Source of the DNA: Talinum fruticosum | Taxonomy: Eukaryota > Streptophyta > Magnoliopsida > Caryophyllales > Talinaceae | DNA length: 64,000 nt | Direction: 5' to 3' | Assembly: GCA_021018815.1 (NCBI GenBank) | Contig: JAITYX010000030.1 | Span: 6,099,501 to 6,163,500, forward strand | Shown: in pieces, positions 25,137 to 37,149 of the stretch | Layout: every line of letters starts with the position of its first letter | Numbering within the stretch: position 1 is the first letter of the stretch | Notes under the pieces: model-generated | What the model saw: only the letters and a program-made list of their open reading frames with translations | What the model was told of the DNA's origin: nothing | Database searches by the model: none | Translations under genes and position numbers: made by a program

Positions 25137-26341
25137 ATGGGCTTCTTCTTCGGCTGTTTCTGCCGTGGATCGGGCCCCCGTCGACCCAAATACGACGACC
25201 GGGTTTGCCCGGAGACAGCCCCGGTGGCCGGGGTGAAGAGGTATATGTGGGAGGAGATAGAGAGCTTGACCATGAAGTTTAAGGAGGTGATTGGTGTTGG
25301 CGGGTATAGCACGGTTTACCTTGCTGAGTTCCCAAACAAGGCCTTGGGAGCTGTCAAGGTTTACAATGGCAGTGAGAGGCTCAACCAAGTTTTCAAGAAT
25401 GAGTTGGAGATCAACCAGAAACTTCTTCATCCCAACGTTGTCAAACTCCTTGGCTACTGTGATGAGAGAGGTATCTTCATCTTCTCATATGATTGACCAA
25501 ATAGCACTAATTCGTTCAGGTTTGAGTCGGGTCATGTCAAATATGTACGAGTCACTTTAGTAAGTAAACCTTGCAAACGGATCATTTTAACAAGATAAGT
25601 CTAGTTTGATACTTTTACTGTTTTGAATATGATCACTGATCAAAATCTCCCCTGTTTTTCGGGCTCAACAGATGAAGGAGTGCTAGTTTTCGAGTACATT
25701 CCAAAGGGAAACCTACAAGATGCTCTCCACAACTCCAAGTCACTAAACCCAACATGGAAGCAGAGGATATCAATAGCCTACCAAGTAGCCCAAGCCTTGT
25801 CATACCTTCACGAGGGCGCCGGAGCCCTCCAACTCATCCACGGCGACATCAAGTCCTCAAACATCCTCCTCGACGAGCACCTCGAGCCCCTACTCTGTGA
25901 CTTTGGGCTAGCCAAAGCGGGGTTTTCATCGATGGTCAAGCCACCCTCCTCATCGCGTGGCATACCCATGGTGGGATCTCCAGGGTACATAGACCCCCAC
26001 TTCTTAATGACCGGCATGGCCTCAAAAAGAGCGATGTTTACAGTTTTGGAGTCATACTGCTCGAGCTCGTCACGGGGATTGAGGCCCTCGTGGTGGGCTC
26101 GGGGGACAGGCACGTGCTCCTCACCTCAATGGCTCGGACCCAGGAGGGGTTCGATGTGGAAAAGGTGGCTAAGATGGTTGACCCTCGGCTAGGGAGTGTT
26201 GACGAGGAAGAGGTCAAGGCCTTGGGTCATATTGCTGGGCTTTGCCTTCACCATTTGCCTAGTTTAAGGCCTTCTTCTTCAGAGATTTGCAATATGATGA
26301 AAGAGAGCTTTTCCTCTGTTTCCAAAACAGAGAAATTGTAA
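25137..26341 (+). CDS. Receptor-like cytoplasmic protein kinase, two exons, one apparent frameshift
   Basis: Ser/Thr protein kinase without an extracellular or transmembrane part. Exon 1 (25137-25470) starts MGFFFGCFC, with Gly2 and Cys7/Cys9 suggesting myristoylation plus palmitoylation and membrane anchoring. The glycine loop GVGGYSTVY is at residues 53-61 and the ATP lysine in GAVKVYN is K74. Exon 2 (25672-26341) joins in phase 1 as DEGVLVFEY. It carries HGDIKSSN (168-175; HGD instead of HRD, so a non-RD kinase), DFG (188-190) and the activation-segment GSPGYIDP. After GMASK the frame is lost. Adding one A to the A5 run at 26024-26028 gives KSDVYSFGVILLELVTG and the rest of the C-lobe to KTEKL, and the CDS becomes 1005 nt (334 residues). 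From memory it resembles the Arabidopsis At1g33260 group of uncharacterised receptor-like kinases. The substrate is unknown. Confidence 0.87.
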
Positions 26342-29300
26342 AGAAAAAATTGACAGAAAATTATAGAGGTAAGACTAGACTGAGTGAATGTTGTGATTTT
26401 TGTATACATACAAAAAAACAGAAAATCACAAATTGAAGTAATTCTCATAGGACATGTTTGAGGGGGGATTAGAGTTGTTTTAGGATCATAGAAAAACAGA
26501 GGAAAATCTAATCAGTTGGACAGTTGGGAACTGATTTGTAAAAATATGCAGTTCCCATTGCATTTTGCTGGGAATTGATGTTGATTGTAAAGTGTTATTG
26601 TAAATTTGTCAAAATCCTTCACAGTTATTTTCCTTTCCTTAGTTTCCTCAAAATTGTGCCCTGACTGTATGTCCATATTTGATTTTTCATTTAATTGAAA
26701 TCGAGCTATTGTAGTACAAAATGGTAAAGCTCTCTCAACAGACCCCATTTGGCACGCTCTTAGATTTCTCATTCGAAATCCTCCGACCTACATATAAATA
26801 TATACCCTAATTTAATCAGATTACTCCAATTCTATTTTTAAATTTAATTCCGGTAAATATTAAACAAAACAAAATCGAAATAAAAAATCAACTTCATACG
26901 TCTATCCTAACAGACAACCATTCTCTGAAAATTCAACATATATATATACATCGTGTATTAAAATATCAAGCTGTTTTCAAATATTGAAAATAAAATGAAG
27001 TCAGCATATTTATATAGTAGCATATTTTGTCGGGTGTTATGCTATTGGAAGACCCAGGCTGGCCTTTAATGGTTGAAATCTGACAGATTATAGAGATGAC
27101 ATGAGAACACAACTTTGAGAGTTTTGCATGTCATTAAGTCATTAACACATCAGATAATCATGTCATTAAATATTGCAGTTAGTAAAATTGTCCTTTTCAT
27201 TTCTGATTAATTATAATTGTCAATTCACCTCTAGAAGATGTGAACACTGGTCATAAGCTTGATTTAGACTGGGCAAGGGGGTCATTGACTGAAAAGACAG
27301 TTGGGTACAGGGGCCAAATACAAGTTTAATTCAAGTTGGGCCAATTTATGTATTAAAAAAATTGTTTTAAGGGTCAATAGTTGCAACTGTGGAGATTTCG
27401 GATATAAATAATATGACTTTTAATGTTAACTCTCGGCATGTCAAATTTGAGGCGGTTCGTATTTAACGTCTTTCCAATCAAGAACTTGTAAAATTTTGTA
27501 ATTTGTAAGCGTAGCCTATAACTTGGTGAGTAATAAGTAAGCTAACCAAGATCAAATCGGTGAGTAATAGTATCTATAACTCGATGAAGGTATAGGTATA
27601 ATTTAAAATTCCCAAGTATTTGGATACGATGATGTAGTAGTATTTTACTTCTTATATGTGAATAGTAATATACAAAAATGAAGAGAAGTATACCCTGCAC
27701 GCATGATAAGTAATCAGCAACACAAATACACAATTAAATCGACAAGATAAAGTTTATCTGACTCAATAATAACACGATAACACTAAAAACCCTATGTGAA
27801 ATCAAAATTTGAACCAAAGTTTCATCATTGACATTGGATTTTGTTTTTCGTTTTTTGTTTTCTTCCTGTTAGGCATGGCAACAGCAGGAGAGGGGCGTTG
27901 ATCCAACAGCCAAAGTAATATGATGACAGGAAGAGTAACAGAATGTCAGAACAGCAGACTACTCACTCAAAGTAAAAGGCTACAACGATTTCTCATTCTA
28001 ATGATTCAACCACACCATCGAACTCAAGTAAAAGGCCACAACTCTCACCACGCACTCAAAAAGGCTCAAATGATTCAACCACACCATTTGAACTTTTCCA
28101 AAATTTTGTAGGTGTCCTCTATAAAAGTTTTAGGAATTATTATTACAAAATTTTGTACATTTTTTTGTTCAGTTAGAGCTGTTCATTTCACGTTTTCTTC
28201 GCAATGATCATTAAGTTTAATCACTTCTAAATAATTGGTAATCGTTTTTAATCGCTACTTTTCTACACAATTTTAGGGTCAACTGCTAGAAACTACTCCG
28301 TATCACTGGTAGTTTTAACTGCTAAAATGAAGAAATGTCCTTCCTATACAAATCCATCCACCACTGGCACCAAGTGCTTTGTCCAAATAGTATACCAGGT
28401 GAAGTAGTTAGCATCTTCAGCAACATATAACGTAATTGACAAAAGCAAGGATAAGGATGTATGTCGAAACTCATGTATATGCTGCCTTGCTCTTGATAAT
28501 CACATTAAAGTTATCATCTGATAGGTTGATTTTTATGCTTAGAAACACAGCATAGCAAGTCTCTACGTCACAAAGCAAACTCACGCGCAATCCCTTGAAC
28601 TGAAAACAACAGAGGCATGATTTTAGGACAAAGATAGAAACAAAACTCACATTGCTTTCCCAGATGCCCAAGTTACAAAACTTTCCTCCCAAAAAGATCT
28701 CTTTGTTTGTCTTTCTGACAAATCTACAAGCAAACTCATACGAGGCCTAATCATCTTCCATCACACAGACTTTTGCCCCACACACTTCAATCTAATGAAC
28801 CACAAAGCCGAAACAATAGAAGGCGATAAGCTAACACTCAACAGCAGATTCAAGCACGAATGGAAAATTCTGTGACATTTTCAACAGCGGAGGACAAGAC
28901 AGGAGTATAGCAAGGAACAGGCTAAAGCCTTGAGCAGAAGCAAAATCAGGATGGTAAAAATTGCCACCCAGAATCAATCTTACACTAACCATCCCTCCTC
29001 AAGTGAATCACTCGGCTTTTTGCCTTCTACGAAGACATATAAGATGTTATCAGTCACATAAAAAGAGGGCTGCCACCTCAAGTGATCAAAGATAACTTGA
29101 TGAATACTTGAGTTGAGATACAATGTCGACTTCTGTCTCTCGTTAGAGGAGACAGAGTTTGTTGACTGTTGTTCTGATTTATTTGGCCAACCCTTTCTGC
29201 TTTTTAACCAATATTTCCTCGTCCAAAACAAACAAAAAAAAGTAAAACCACTAAATTGTCAATGCCATATCACATAAAACCCGAAAAACCAACCCCTTTT

Positions 29301-29523
29301 TTTCTGCAGGATTTCAATTGCCATTTCCATTTCCATTAATCATAATAACAGCTATAAAACCCAAGATGATTTAAAGCTACCAGCCATTAAAAAAGCCCAA
29401 TAGCAAGGAAAACAACATAGTTGAGCACAATTAGCTACAACGTACAAGTCACCAGAATATTCCGAATACTCTCAGAATTCACCTACGTATCTAATATCTG
29501 ATTCACCTTCTGGTCTGATCTTG
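26342..29523. other. Intergenic region between kinase and transporter (tail to tail)
   Basis: The first few hundred bases should be the kinase 3' UTR. The last several hundred (about 28450-29523) are probably the 3' UTR of the transporter, which reads leftward. No coding exon was supported between them. Around 27950-28100 short phrases recur (ATTCAACCACACCAT twice, CAAGTAAAAGGC twice), suggesting a small local duplication. Confidence 0.5.
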
Positions 29524-30943
29524 CTAAGGCACCAATGATTGTGCGCTCTCGGGTATATCTGCTTGAAGATCGGGAAGAGTAGTACTCACTGAAAACTTTA
29601 GCCATCTCCTTTTCTCTACGTACTTGAGACCAGGCTGCATCACCAGTCCAAATGCCACAGCTATGAGGCTTAAAAGCATCACCTTAACAGATGCAAGAGC
29701 CAGGACCACACATATCAGTATTGTTGGAGGAATACAAATCAAAATGGCTCCAACAGTCCCTCCTGGAATCTTGTAGGGCCGAGATGCATTTGGTTGCTTT
29801 ATCCTCAAAACTATAAATGCTATAAACTCGAGAATCATTCCAAAACAATACAAGAAATTTTCTGCGGCAACTATTTCTTCAAAGCTCAACCAAGAAAGCA
29901 GAAGTACACCTGATGCCGAAAACAATATGCCAATCAGGGGAGTGCCATAGCAAGATCTCTTAGCGAAAAATTCAGGGAGCATCCCTCGTTCTGCCATCCC
30001 CAAAAGCTGGAAAGAATCGCTGCTCATTTCAGCAACAAACATACCCATGTTGGACATTGCAGCAGCCCCTTGGATCCACCAACATAACCATGTTCCACCA
30101 ATGATTTTGGCAATGTCGGCAAAATATCCATCAGTCCAAAGTTCCTGATTAAGAGGAATAGCTCCAGTGCCCACTAAAAGAGGAAAGAAATAGGCACATA
30201 CAACAAAGATTACAGCAAAGAACAAAGCCTTTGGAAGAGTCTTCTTGGGGTTCTCCACCTCCCCAGCCAGTGTACTAACAGAATCCCAGTAGTTCAGATT
30301 CCAAAAGAGAGTGTTTAAATACAAACCCCAATTCACATTATGAAGATCATAAACCAGCCACCTCGAAGGCTCTAGTCGTGGGAGTGCCAACAAACCCATG
30401 ACGGCAAAAGGAAGTATGGAAACCACACCCAACAAAACAGCAACCCAGCCTACAATGGTCAAACCCCTATAGTTCATGTAAGTAAGAGCGGCCGTCAAAA
30501 CCAACACCGCTAAACTCCTTGTGAAGCCATGGCCTACAAGTGGAACTACCGATTTCAAGTAATCGAGAAAGAGAACAGGGTATAATGCATTGTCAATAAC
30601 CCCACTAAGCCATTTCATCCAACCTTGCTGGAAACCCCAGTAATCCCCTAAAGCAGCCGAGACCCAAACCACATACCCTCCATTTTCAGGGAACATTGTC
30701 CCCATTTCAGCAGTTATCAATGCCTCTGGCACACTCCAAATGAAGGGAAATACTAAGAATCCCACAAGGGCCAAAAAGGCCCTGCTGCCCCAACACTGTC
30801 CTCAACCCCAAACGGCCCACCCGAAACTTCATAGAAGATGAGGAAAACAAGTGGTAGCACTGAAACTTTTTGAAATTATTAGCCCTAGGTGAAGTTACAG
30901 CTTCATTGATATCAACATATTCTGCTCCAGTGTAATCCCCCAT
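29524..30943 (-). CDS. Polyamine/amino-acid transporter of the PUT (LAT) family, two apparent frameshifts
   Basis: Intronless coding region for a 12-helix permease of the amino acid-polyamine-organocation superfamily. Plant members (PUT1-3) import spermidine and related polyamines, and also paraquat. Recognisable segments include [80 protein letters not shown] and SRPYKIPGG. The start at 30943 ([15 protein letters not shown]) is chosen because it follows a likely 3' splice site (TGTGCAG) by about 50 bp. The frame also extends further upstream. As sequenced the N-terminus is out of frame. Adding one base each to the T5 run at 30867-30871 and the A5 run at 30773-30777 gives [20 protein letters not shown] and GAAGPFLALVG, the sequence expected for helix 1, and a CDS of 1422 nt (473 residues). 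Which PUT paralogue it is cannot be decided. Confidence 0.9.
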
Positions 30944-31800
30944 CTCAACTGAAACTTGCCTATTATTAGCTACACCAGTGCGCCTAAGTTTCTGCACATT
31001 CAATGCCGAAAATCTCAACATGATCAATAATGGGTTTCACCTCATATCTACAGAAACTAACCTTATAAAAACAACTAAACCACAAAAACAGTTCTGTAAC
31101 CTTCTTCCTTAATTGGAAAAATTCAAGACACTGAAGTATGACCACCAATCTTGACATATAGAGAGCAGAAAACAACAAATTTTTCCACATGTAGAGTTAA
31201 CTTAATTTTAAAGGGAAAGCATGAAACAAAGCCAAAAAAATCAACAAAAATAAGGGATATTACGCCTAAAGACGCCATACCCAGATGATGAAATTCGATT
31301 AATTTTAAGAAAAATAGTGATGTGAAGCCTAAAAAGGCCATACTCCAGATGATGAAATTCGCTTAATTTCAAGAATAACAATCGCAGTTAACCTGAAAGA
31401 TCGATTTGAAGAAGTGGGCAAAGTCGATAAAGAGTTCCGAAACTTACTCGAGAGCTATGTGGCCGACAAAAAGAGAGAGGATAGAGTAACGTCGCAAAGT
31501 AGTGAAGAAATAAATGAGATAACTACAGGAAGAGGGAAAGAGAGAGAATTCACACCATGAGGAAGTCGAAATGATCCCATCTGGGTTTATGAATTTTGAT
31601 TCGGTCTCAATTCTTGGTCATTTTCGCCAGGTTGGAGAGAGAAATCTCCACGTTTCTGAATCTTTTAAGATTAATCCTTCACCCACCCAGATTTTTTCAG
31701 AGATGGCGAGAGATACAGTGATGGGTAGACGACGAAATTACTCGTAAACATCGAAGGGAAAATCCAAAATTTCACCAGCGAACCAACCAAAACTCAAAAG
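30944..31800 (-). promoter_or_regulatory. 5' leader and promoter region of the PUT gene
   Basis: A 5' UTR intron is likely. A TTTCAG/GTTAAC donor-like site lies near 31392 and a TGTGCAG acceptor about 50 bp upstream of the start codon. Within this putative intron a 47-bp segment is repeated with a 63-bp period (31264-31310 and 31327-31374). Upstream of about 31450 the sequence is purine-rich and probably contains the transcription start. No clear TATA box was assigned. Confidence 0.4.
31264..31374. repeat. Tandem duplication, 63-bp period
   Basis: Two copies begin GCCTAAA. Both contain CAGATGATGAAATTCG and TTAATTT, with a few substitutions. They lie in the putative 5' UTR intron of the PUT gene. 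Confidence 0.8.
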
Positions 31801-32787
31801 CAGCTTTTGATGCAACGGAAAAGATCACTCTTTTTTTTTTTTAAATCATCACTAACAATTAATTAATTTCAATTTTTCACTCCTCACTTGATCATCAAAA
31901 GATTCCTCAATGCTGAAATTTTTTGTTGGTTTTTTTTTTTTTTTTTTTTTTGGGAGAGCTCCTTCAGCTCCTAGGTTACTGAAAAATCAAAAAAAGAAAA
32001 TGGAGATTTAGTAATTTACCAAATATAGATGACAAAAAAACAATCGTGATTGTGATATTCTCTAGAAGGGGGAAAAAAGGGAGCGGGGGGAATTATGGTT
32101 CAATATGATGAGATTATTGCTAATCTTACTTTGTAATTAACGGTTAGACGTTAACTAATTAAACTTTGAGAAATTGAATAATAGAGTCTAAATTCTTGCC
32201 AATAATTCTAACCGATTTTAGGAGATAAATTCTAATTTTAACCTCTGAAATAAAATACTAAGAATCTTATTGTTCAAGTGGAAAACAACGACCAATTTTA
32301 ACAATTTGTTTCTATATTTTTTAATTTTTATAATTATCCCGAAATATTTCCTCGTTTAAGAGTATTAGTTGACCACTTACCGATGCTTATAACCACTAAT
32401 TGTTATCTCTTACTGCTCTCCATCATGCATAATAACTCATTTTTTACCGAAACTTTACTAGCCCCGCTTGTTCTGTGCCACTTATTATCGGTTTCAACAG
32501 TTGAAATGACGAAAAATATGTGCAATAACATGAGGAAAAGAGGGTTAAAGATTGAAAAAGATTTTAGAAAAGTCTCAAATCCAACCCATTTTAGCTTTCT
32601 GTTTGGAGAATTACTTGCTAGTTGTAAAGAGAAGGTGCACTTTTCCACAAGGGATTTGACTTGAACCAGCAAAATAAATATGACCTACGGAGTATCCTTC
32701 ATAGCAATTAGAAAAAGTATATATGCACCCAATTTTTTTTATTAGAAGCAAACATACGCACTAAAAACAAAGAAAAGAAAACGTGGG

Positions 32788-32881
32788 CTCCAAGTATGTT
32801 GACTATTAGGTTGTCCACCTTTTTAGTAGTAACAAAATAATAATACTAATATACTCCAAGTATGTTAACTATTAGATTGTC
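32788..32881. repeat. Short duplication, 66-bp period
   Basis: CTCCAAGTATGTTRACTATT, followed by AGRTTGTC, occurs at 32788 and again at 32854. Each copy is followed by TAGTAACAAA and AT-rich sequence. Confidence 0.8.
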
Positions 32882-33034
32882 GAATTTTTGTGTAGTAACA
32901 AATAACAATAATAATAATAATATATTCTGTCATTTTCTCTCTTTTATTTTAAAGGGTAAGTATAATAACTAAGGAGAAATATAACAAGGAGAACAAAGAA
33001 AAGGTGATTAATATATACCTAATACTACTCTTAC

Positions 33035-33089
<55 letters not shown>
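33035..33089. repeat. (TAA)n microsatellite
   Basis: An uninterrupted trinucleotide array of about 18 units. On the minus strand it gives a meaningless poly-isoleucine frame. Confidence 0.9.
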
Positions 33090-35068
33090 TATGATCATGA
33101 TTGATGATCGTGGTACAAATAGTTGATTAGGTACCAATTGTAGCCTTATTGTTTTTGTGTACAAATTTTTTTGAAATGAAAGATAAGTGGTACAAATTAG
33201 GTTTCTCTAAATTATCTTTGAAAAATCTATGAAAAAGATGCCTATATGATACAATATTTTAAACTAATGCAAATTTAATATGCTGATCAAAATGAAACGA
33301 ATGAGTGACCTATAGAATTACCTTACGTGAAATTTTAAACATATGATATTCCATTCACTATTAGCGTTTTGCCTCATAGGACTCATTAAATTAACTTCAT
33401 GTAACTTCACAAGATAATTACACACCCTTAATGGACACCCTGCTTTTATGCATATGTAATGATGTAAAAAAAAATAATAATGAAGTGACATCATCATGCT
33501 TGCCACACATTTGCACTCATAATCCAAATAAAAGTTGAATGATCATTGAAAGAACCTTCCTTTGATCATTACTACTCATTCATCTCGTGTCAAAAACACT
33601 TGAAAGAAAATATAATACTAGATAACCTTACCCATCAATTATTAAAAAAATATATATCGAATTAGAATAAATTATACTTTAAAAAACTGGAACGATTATA
33701 TATATAGATATTTTTTATTATACTTTGAGGATATTTATTAATTTTTAAATAATTTTAAACTAAAATTAGATATATAATTATCAAAAAATAAATAATATGA
33801 AAACAATATAAACCTTCAAAGCACAATATAATTTATTTGAATTTAGAGAAGAAATGGGGGTGATGAATTAAATACTTCATTAATGAGTAGGGTTGGTCTG
33901 CGCGTGCGTAGCAAAAAGTGGCCCAAAAGAAAAAGGCAAGAGAAAATTTTAAAAAAATGTGAAAGTTTATGTTCCACAAAGTTAGAACCTTTGTGGGCCT
34001 CACAATGGGCCATCCATGAACACGAGCACCATTGGGTGTATGGGCCCAACCCGGACATTTGGTCTCTGTCACTCGATTTTATTTCATCCTTCTTCGTACG
34101 TAGCACACGGGCTAAAATTTAAGTCCAGGTCAAGCATATTTCAAAATTCAGATAATATATTAATGGCCCAGACCCGCAAATCCGGGTCCAGTACAAGATC
34201 TGCACTGTCATCCCTAGTATGTGTCGGGTCGGGTTTGGTTTGATTTGAATTTTGGGTCATCAATTCGGATCGGGTCACTTTTGTCATGTCCTACATATAG
34301 AGCAAACAGGTGAAAGATCCCCCATTTAACAGTAAAAATTGAAATCAATCAATTACGGATATACTTTTAATGTACATTTTGTTGATGCAAATATATTAGA
34401 AACTAAGCCCGTGAATACCTCCCCACACCCAAATTTTAAAAATAATTTTTCTTATTATGCACATTAACATTAGATACTTATTCGTCATGCATATATGTAT
34501 AAGAATTTTAGTTGATGTCATTCATATTAGTTTCATGTTAAATCATTCGATGCTTTGTATACAAGTCAAGGAACAAAATTGGATCCACCACTAAATGGTT
34601 TTTTTATTTTTTTATTTTTTACTTCCTCAAAGATTTTATTATCACCAAGTCATATAAAATGCAAGAGATATATTCGGATGAAAAAAAAAAAAAAGATTGG
34701 TTGTTTTGCTTTATTCACTCATTTTATTATGGGGATGCATGAAAACTAAGACATTCGAGGTGGTCATTAGCTAGCTACCTTTTTAATTAGCCATTAATCT
34801 CATTTTTTCAAAAAGAAATTCGAAGTGGGTATGTGATTAAAAGCTTCAACAGCATTATGCGAATTAAACCCACATAATTATTTTATTTTATTTTTTTGTT
34901 GGTCCCACCACATAACCTCTTTACAAATTGATAATATTAATAATATCATCGCAACATAATTAATAAAAAAATAATAACTCTGTCCAATTAAAAAAGGCGG
35001 CATTCCCGTGAGTTGAAATTCATGAAAATGGGACCATAAAGAATCAAACCATCTAATCAACAGATTTA

Positions 35069-35290
35069 GGGCCGGTTCAACTTTACGTAAAAACGTAACT
35101 TATTTATATTTTATGTTCGTTTATTTTTGCTTATATTTTTTTATAATTTTTTTTATTTAACAAACTCATTTCTGTTCGTTTATGTTTATTTACGTATCAT
35201 TTATATTCGTTTCGTTCATTTACGTCTATTTCTACTCTTTTATATTCGTTTCTTTTTATGTGTGTTTTGTATGTAAGTTCGAACGGACCC
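35069..35290. mobile_element. Small MITE-like element (222 bp)
   Basis: The ends are imperfect inverted repeats: GGGCCGGTTCAACTTTACGT on the left and GGGTCCGTTCGAACTTACAT when the right end is read on the minus strand. The interior is simple T-rich sequence with repeated TTCGTTT/TTTAYGT motifs. No coding capacity and no convincing target-site duplication were seen. Confidence 0.5.
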
Positions 35291-36415
35291 TCCAAGCTAT
35301 TTTTCGAACTATAGGAGTCAATCAACTCAACTACAAATTTTTAGAAAATTTAAATTTTATCTATGTTAATCTTTGTATTTATCTTATAACTCTTTAACTT
35401 TTTTAAAAAAATCAAATTTTTTCTAGTTTGAGAAAGAGAAGTGAAAGAAATTTAATTATTAGGTGCCTTTGATGGCTTTATATACAACAAGCGTGCGTTT
35501 TGTAGGCTCCTATACTTTTTAGCTAGGAGTACATTTACATTGCCATAACTTTTTAACCTAATAACTTCTATTTTCCAAAGGTACAACAATAAATATATAT
35601 ATTGCAAGCATCTAATATTCACTAAAATGAAAGTGATGCAGGAAACGTTAGGATAAAGTGGAAAGCAGGATAACTAGTAAGGGCAAATGAAGTGATCACA
35701 ACCAAAAAGGAATCATCATCGGAAAGGGAAAGATTAGAGAACAATTTGATAAAGTCTTTTCTTCTTTTATTAATAATGAACTTTTTATCAGTTAGATATC
35801 GACAGAAATATGATAAAGGAGGAGTAGATGCATCTCAATGCATGCTCCCTTTACCAATGTTATCGTGTTTGATTGTTTGTATTTTTCGTCTCCTTTGCCA
35901 AAAAAGAACTACTAATATATATGTAATATAAGTGATATTTAGGTCTTTTTTCAATTAAACAGTCACAAACTTATGAATGATGATCGTGTTGTTTAATTTT
36001 TTTAGTTTTACAAAAGTGCTAAAGAGTTAAGGTGGTGTAATATACAACCTATATATTATCATCTTTGTAAAACTTAATATCATCACTTACTTCTCGATGC
36101 GAAGGATACGTAGAATTTAAATTTAAATTACTATGTATTTTTAGAAATTTTATACACCTATGTCTTTAATTCATCCATATATTATTAATAATTATTATTA
36201 ATATTAGCAAATTAATATTGCTACTACAATATTAGACAAATCGCCAATTGTACTATGAAATTAAATCTATAAATATAGTGACATGCACACTTTAAGAGAA
36301 GAAAATTATATATTTACGAAGTTATTTGACCATAAAAATAAGAAATAAGTTTTTAAAAAGAAAAAACCGCCCGAGATTATCATGTGAATTGTAGCGATGT
36401 GTAAGGCAACTGACC

Positions 36416-36546
36416 TCATGATCCACAAGAACGACGTCGTTGAGGTTGTCGAGGGCAGGAACAGCTTGATGCTTCACTTGCTGTGGCTGTTGCAACTTGT
36501 CAGCTGCTTCTTTGGTGCACGCTACTTCCGTGGAACCTTGCATCAT
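36416..36546 (-). CDS. Possible orphan first coding exon, unrecognised
   Basis: An open segment begins MMQGSTEVACTKEAADK and ends VVLVDHE, with a good splice donor (GAG/GTCAGT) right after. Upstream on the same strand are an acceptor-like GACAGTCAG, a donor-like AGCAGCAG/GTATCC and a GA-rich leader (36725-36767). This is the arrangement of a plant 5' UTR with an intron. A short upstream ORF (MQCLITNV...) overlaps it. No second exon was found further left and the protein is not recognised. It may be a gene fragment or a non-coding transcript. Confidence 0.3.
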
Positions 36547-36715
36547 GCACGTTCGTTATGAGGCACTGCATGATGAAATCTGACTGTCAAACATCAAAGT
36601 GAATTGACATATACAGTACTACCACCCTCGAAATTTTATTGGTTAAACTAACTACCGAGAAAGCCGAAGAACAGCAACGTTGTTATAGTATGGATACCTG
36701 CTGCTGCAGATTTTC

Positions 36716-36724
<9 letters not shown>

Positions 36725-36767
<43 letters not shown>
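36725..36767. repeat. (GA)n microsatellite
   Basis: About 21 uninterrupted GA units, probably in the leader of the possible minus-strand transcript described at 36416-36546. Confidence 0.9.
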
Positions 36768-36771
<4 letters not shown>

Positions 36772-37149
36772 GAGCGAGGGAGTGAGAGACAAGGTATATA
36801 TGATTAAGTAAATAAACTGTGAGTTGGGGAAGATCTTTTGCTAGATAAAGTGAGGCCAGAGACAGAGAGATAATGACATGAAAAAAAGGGGGTTGACGAT
36901 ATTTGACTAATTAGTCTCCTTTTTAATTGTTTAGATTATTGGAGATTTACATAAATCTCCTAATCCTATCATTAGAAATATTGCATGTGTGCCTTTTGCT
37001 TAGAGTTGGTTCGTCTCCATTCATAGATTCCTAGTTGGATTTTTTCCCATTATTTTTTAATTTCACTATTATTTCAGGCTGTCTAAGAACCAACTTAAGT
37101 AAAAACATAAGTTGATAGAGGAAGGTCCAACAATAAGTATATACTCTAA

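Larger units (their letters stand above)
31801..37149. other. Intergenic region, 5.3 kb, AT-rich
   Basis: No complete gene is supported. Identified items are a short tandem duplication (32788-32881), an ATT/AAT microsatellite (33035-33089), a small MITE-like element (35069-35290), a possible orphan first exon (36416-36546) and a GA microsatellite (36725-36767). At 33886-34290 there are GGGTC-rich motifs and a CACTGTCATCCCTA end-like sequence, probably decayed hAT material. Confidence 0.5.

Noticed and set aside
28980..29231. 83-residue minus-strand frame downstream of the PUT gene
   Set aside because: It lies where the PUT 3' UTR is expected, lacks recognisable motifs and has no splice context.
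33035..33164. Poly-isoleucine frame
   Set aside because: This is a translated ATT microsatellite.
33886..34217. Possible hAT element (TAGGG... and CACTGTCATCCCTA ends)
   Set aside because: No matching target-site duplication, and the two ends do not pair beyond a few bases. Recorded only as probable decayed hAT material.
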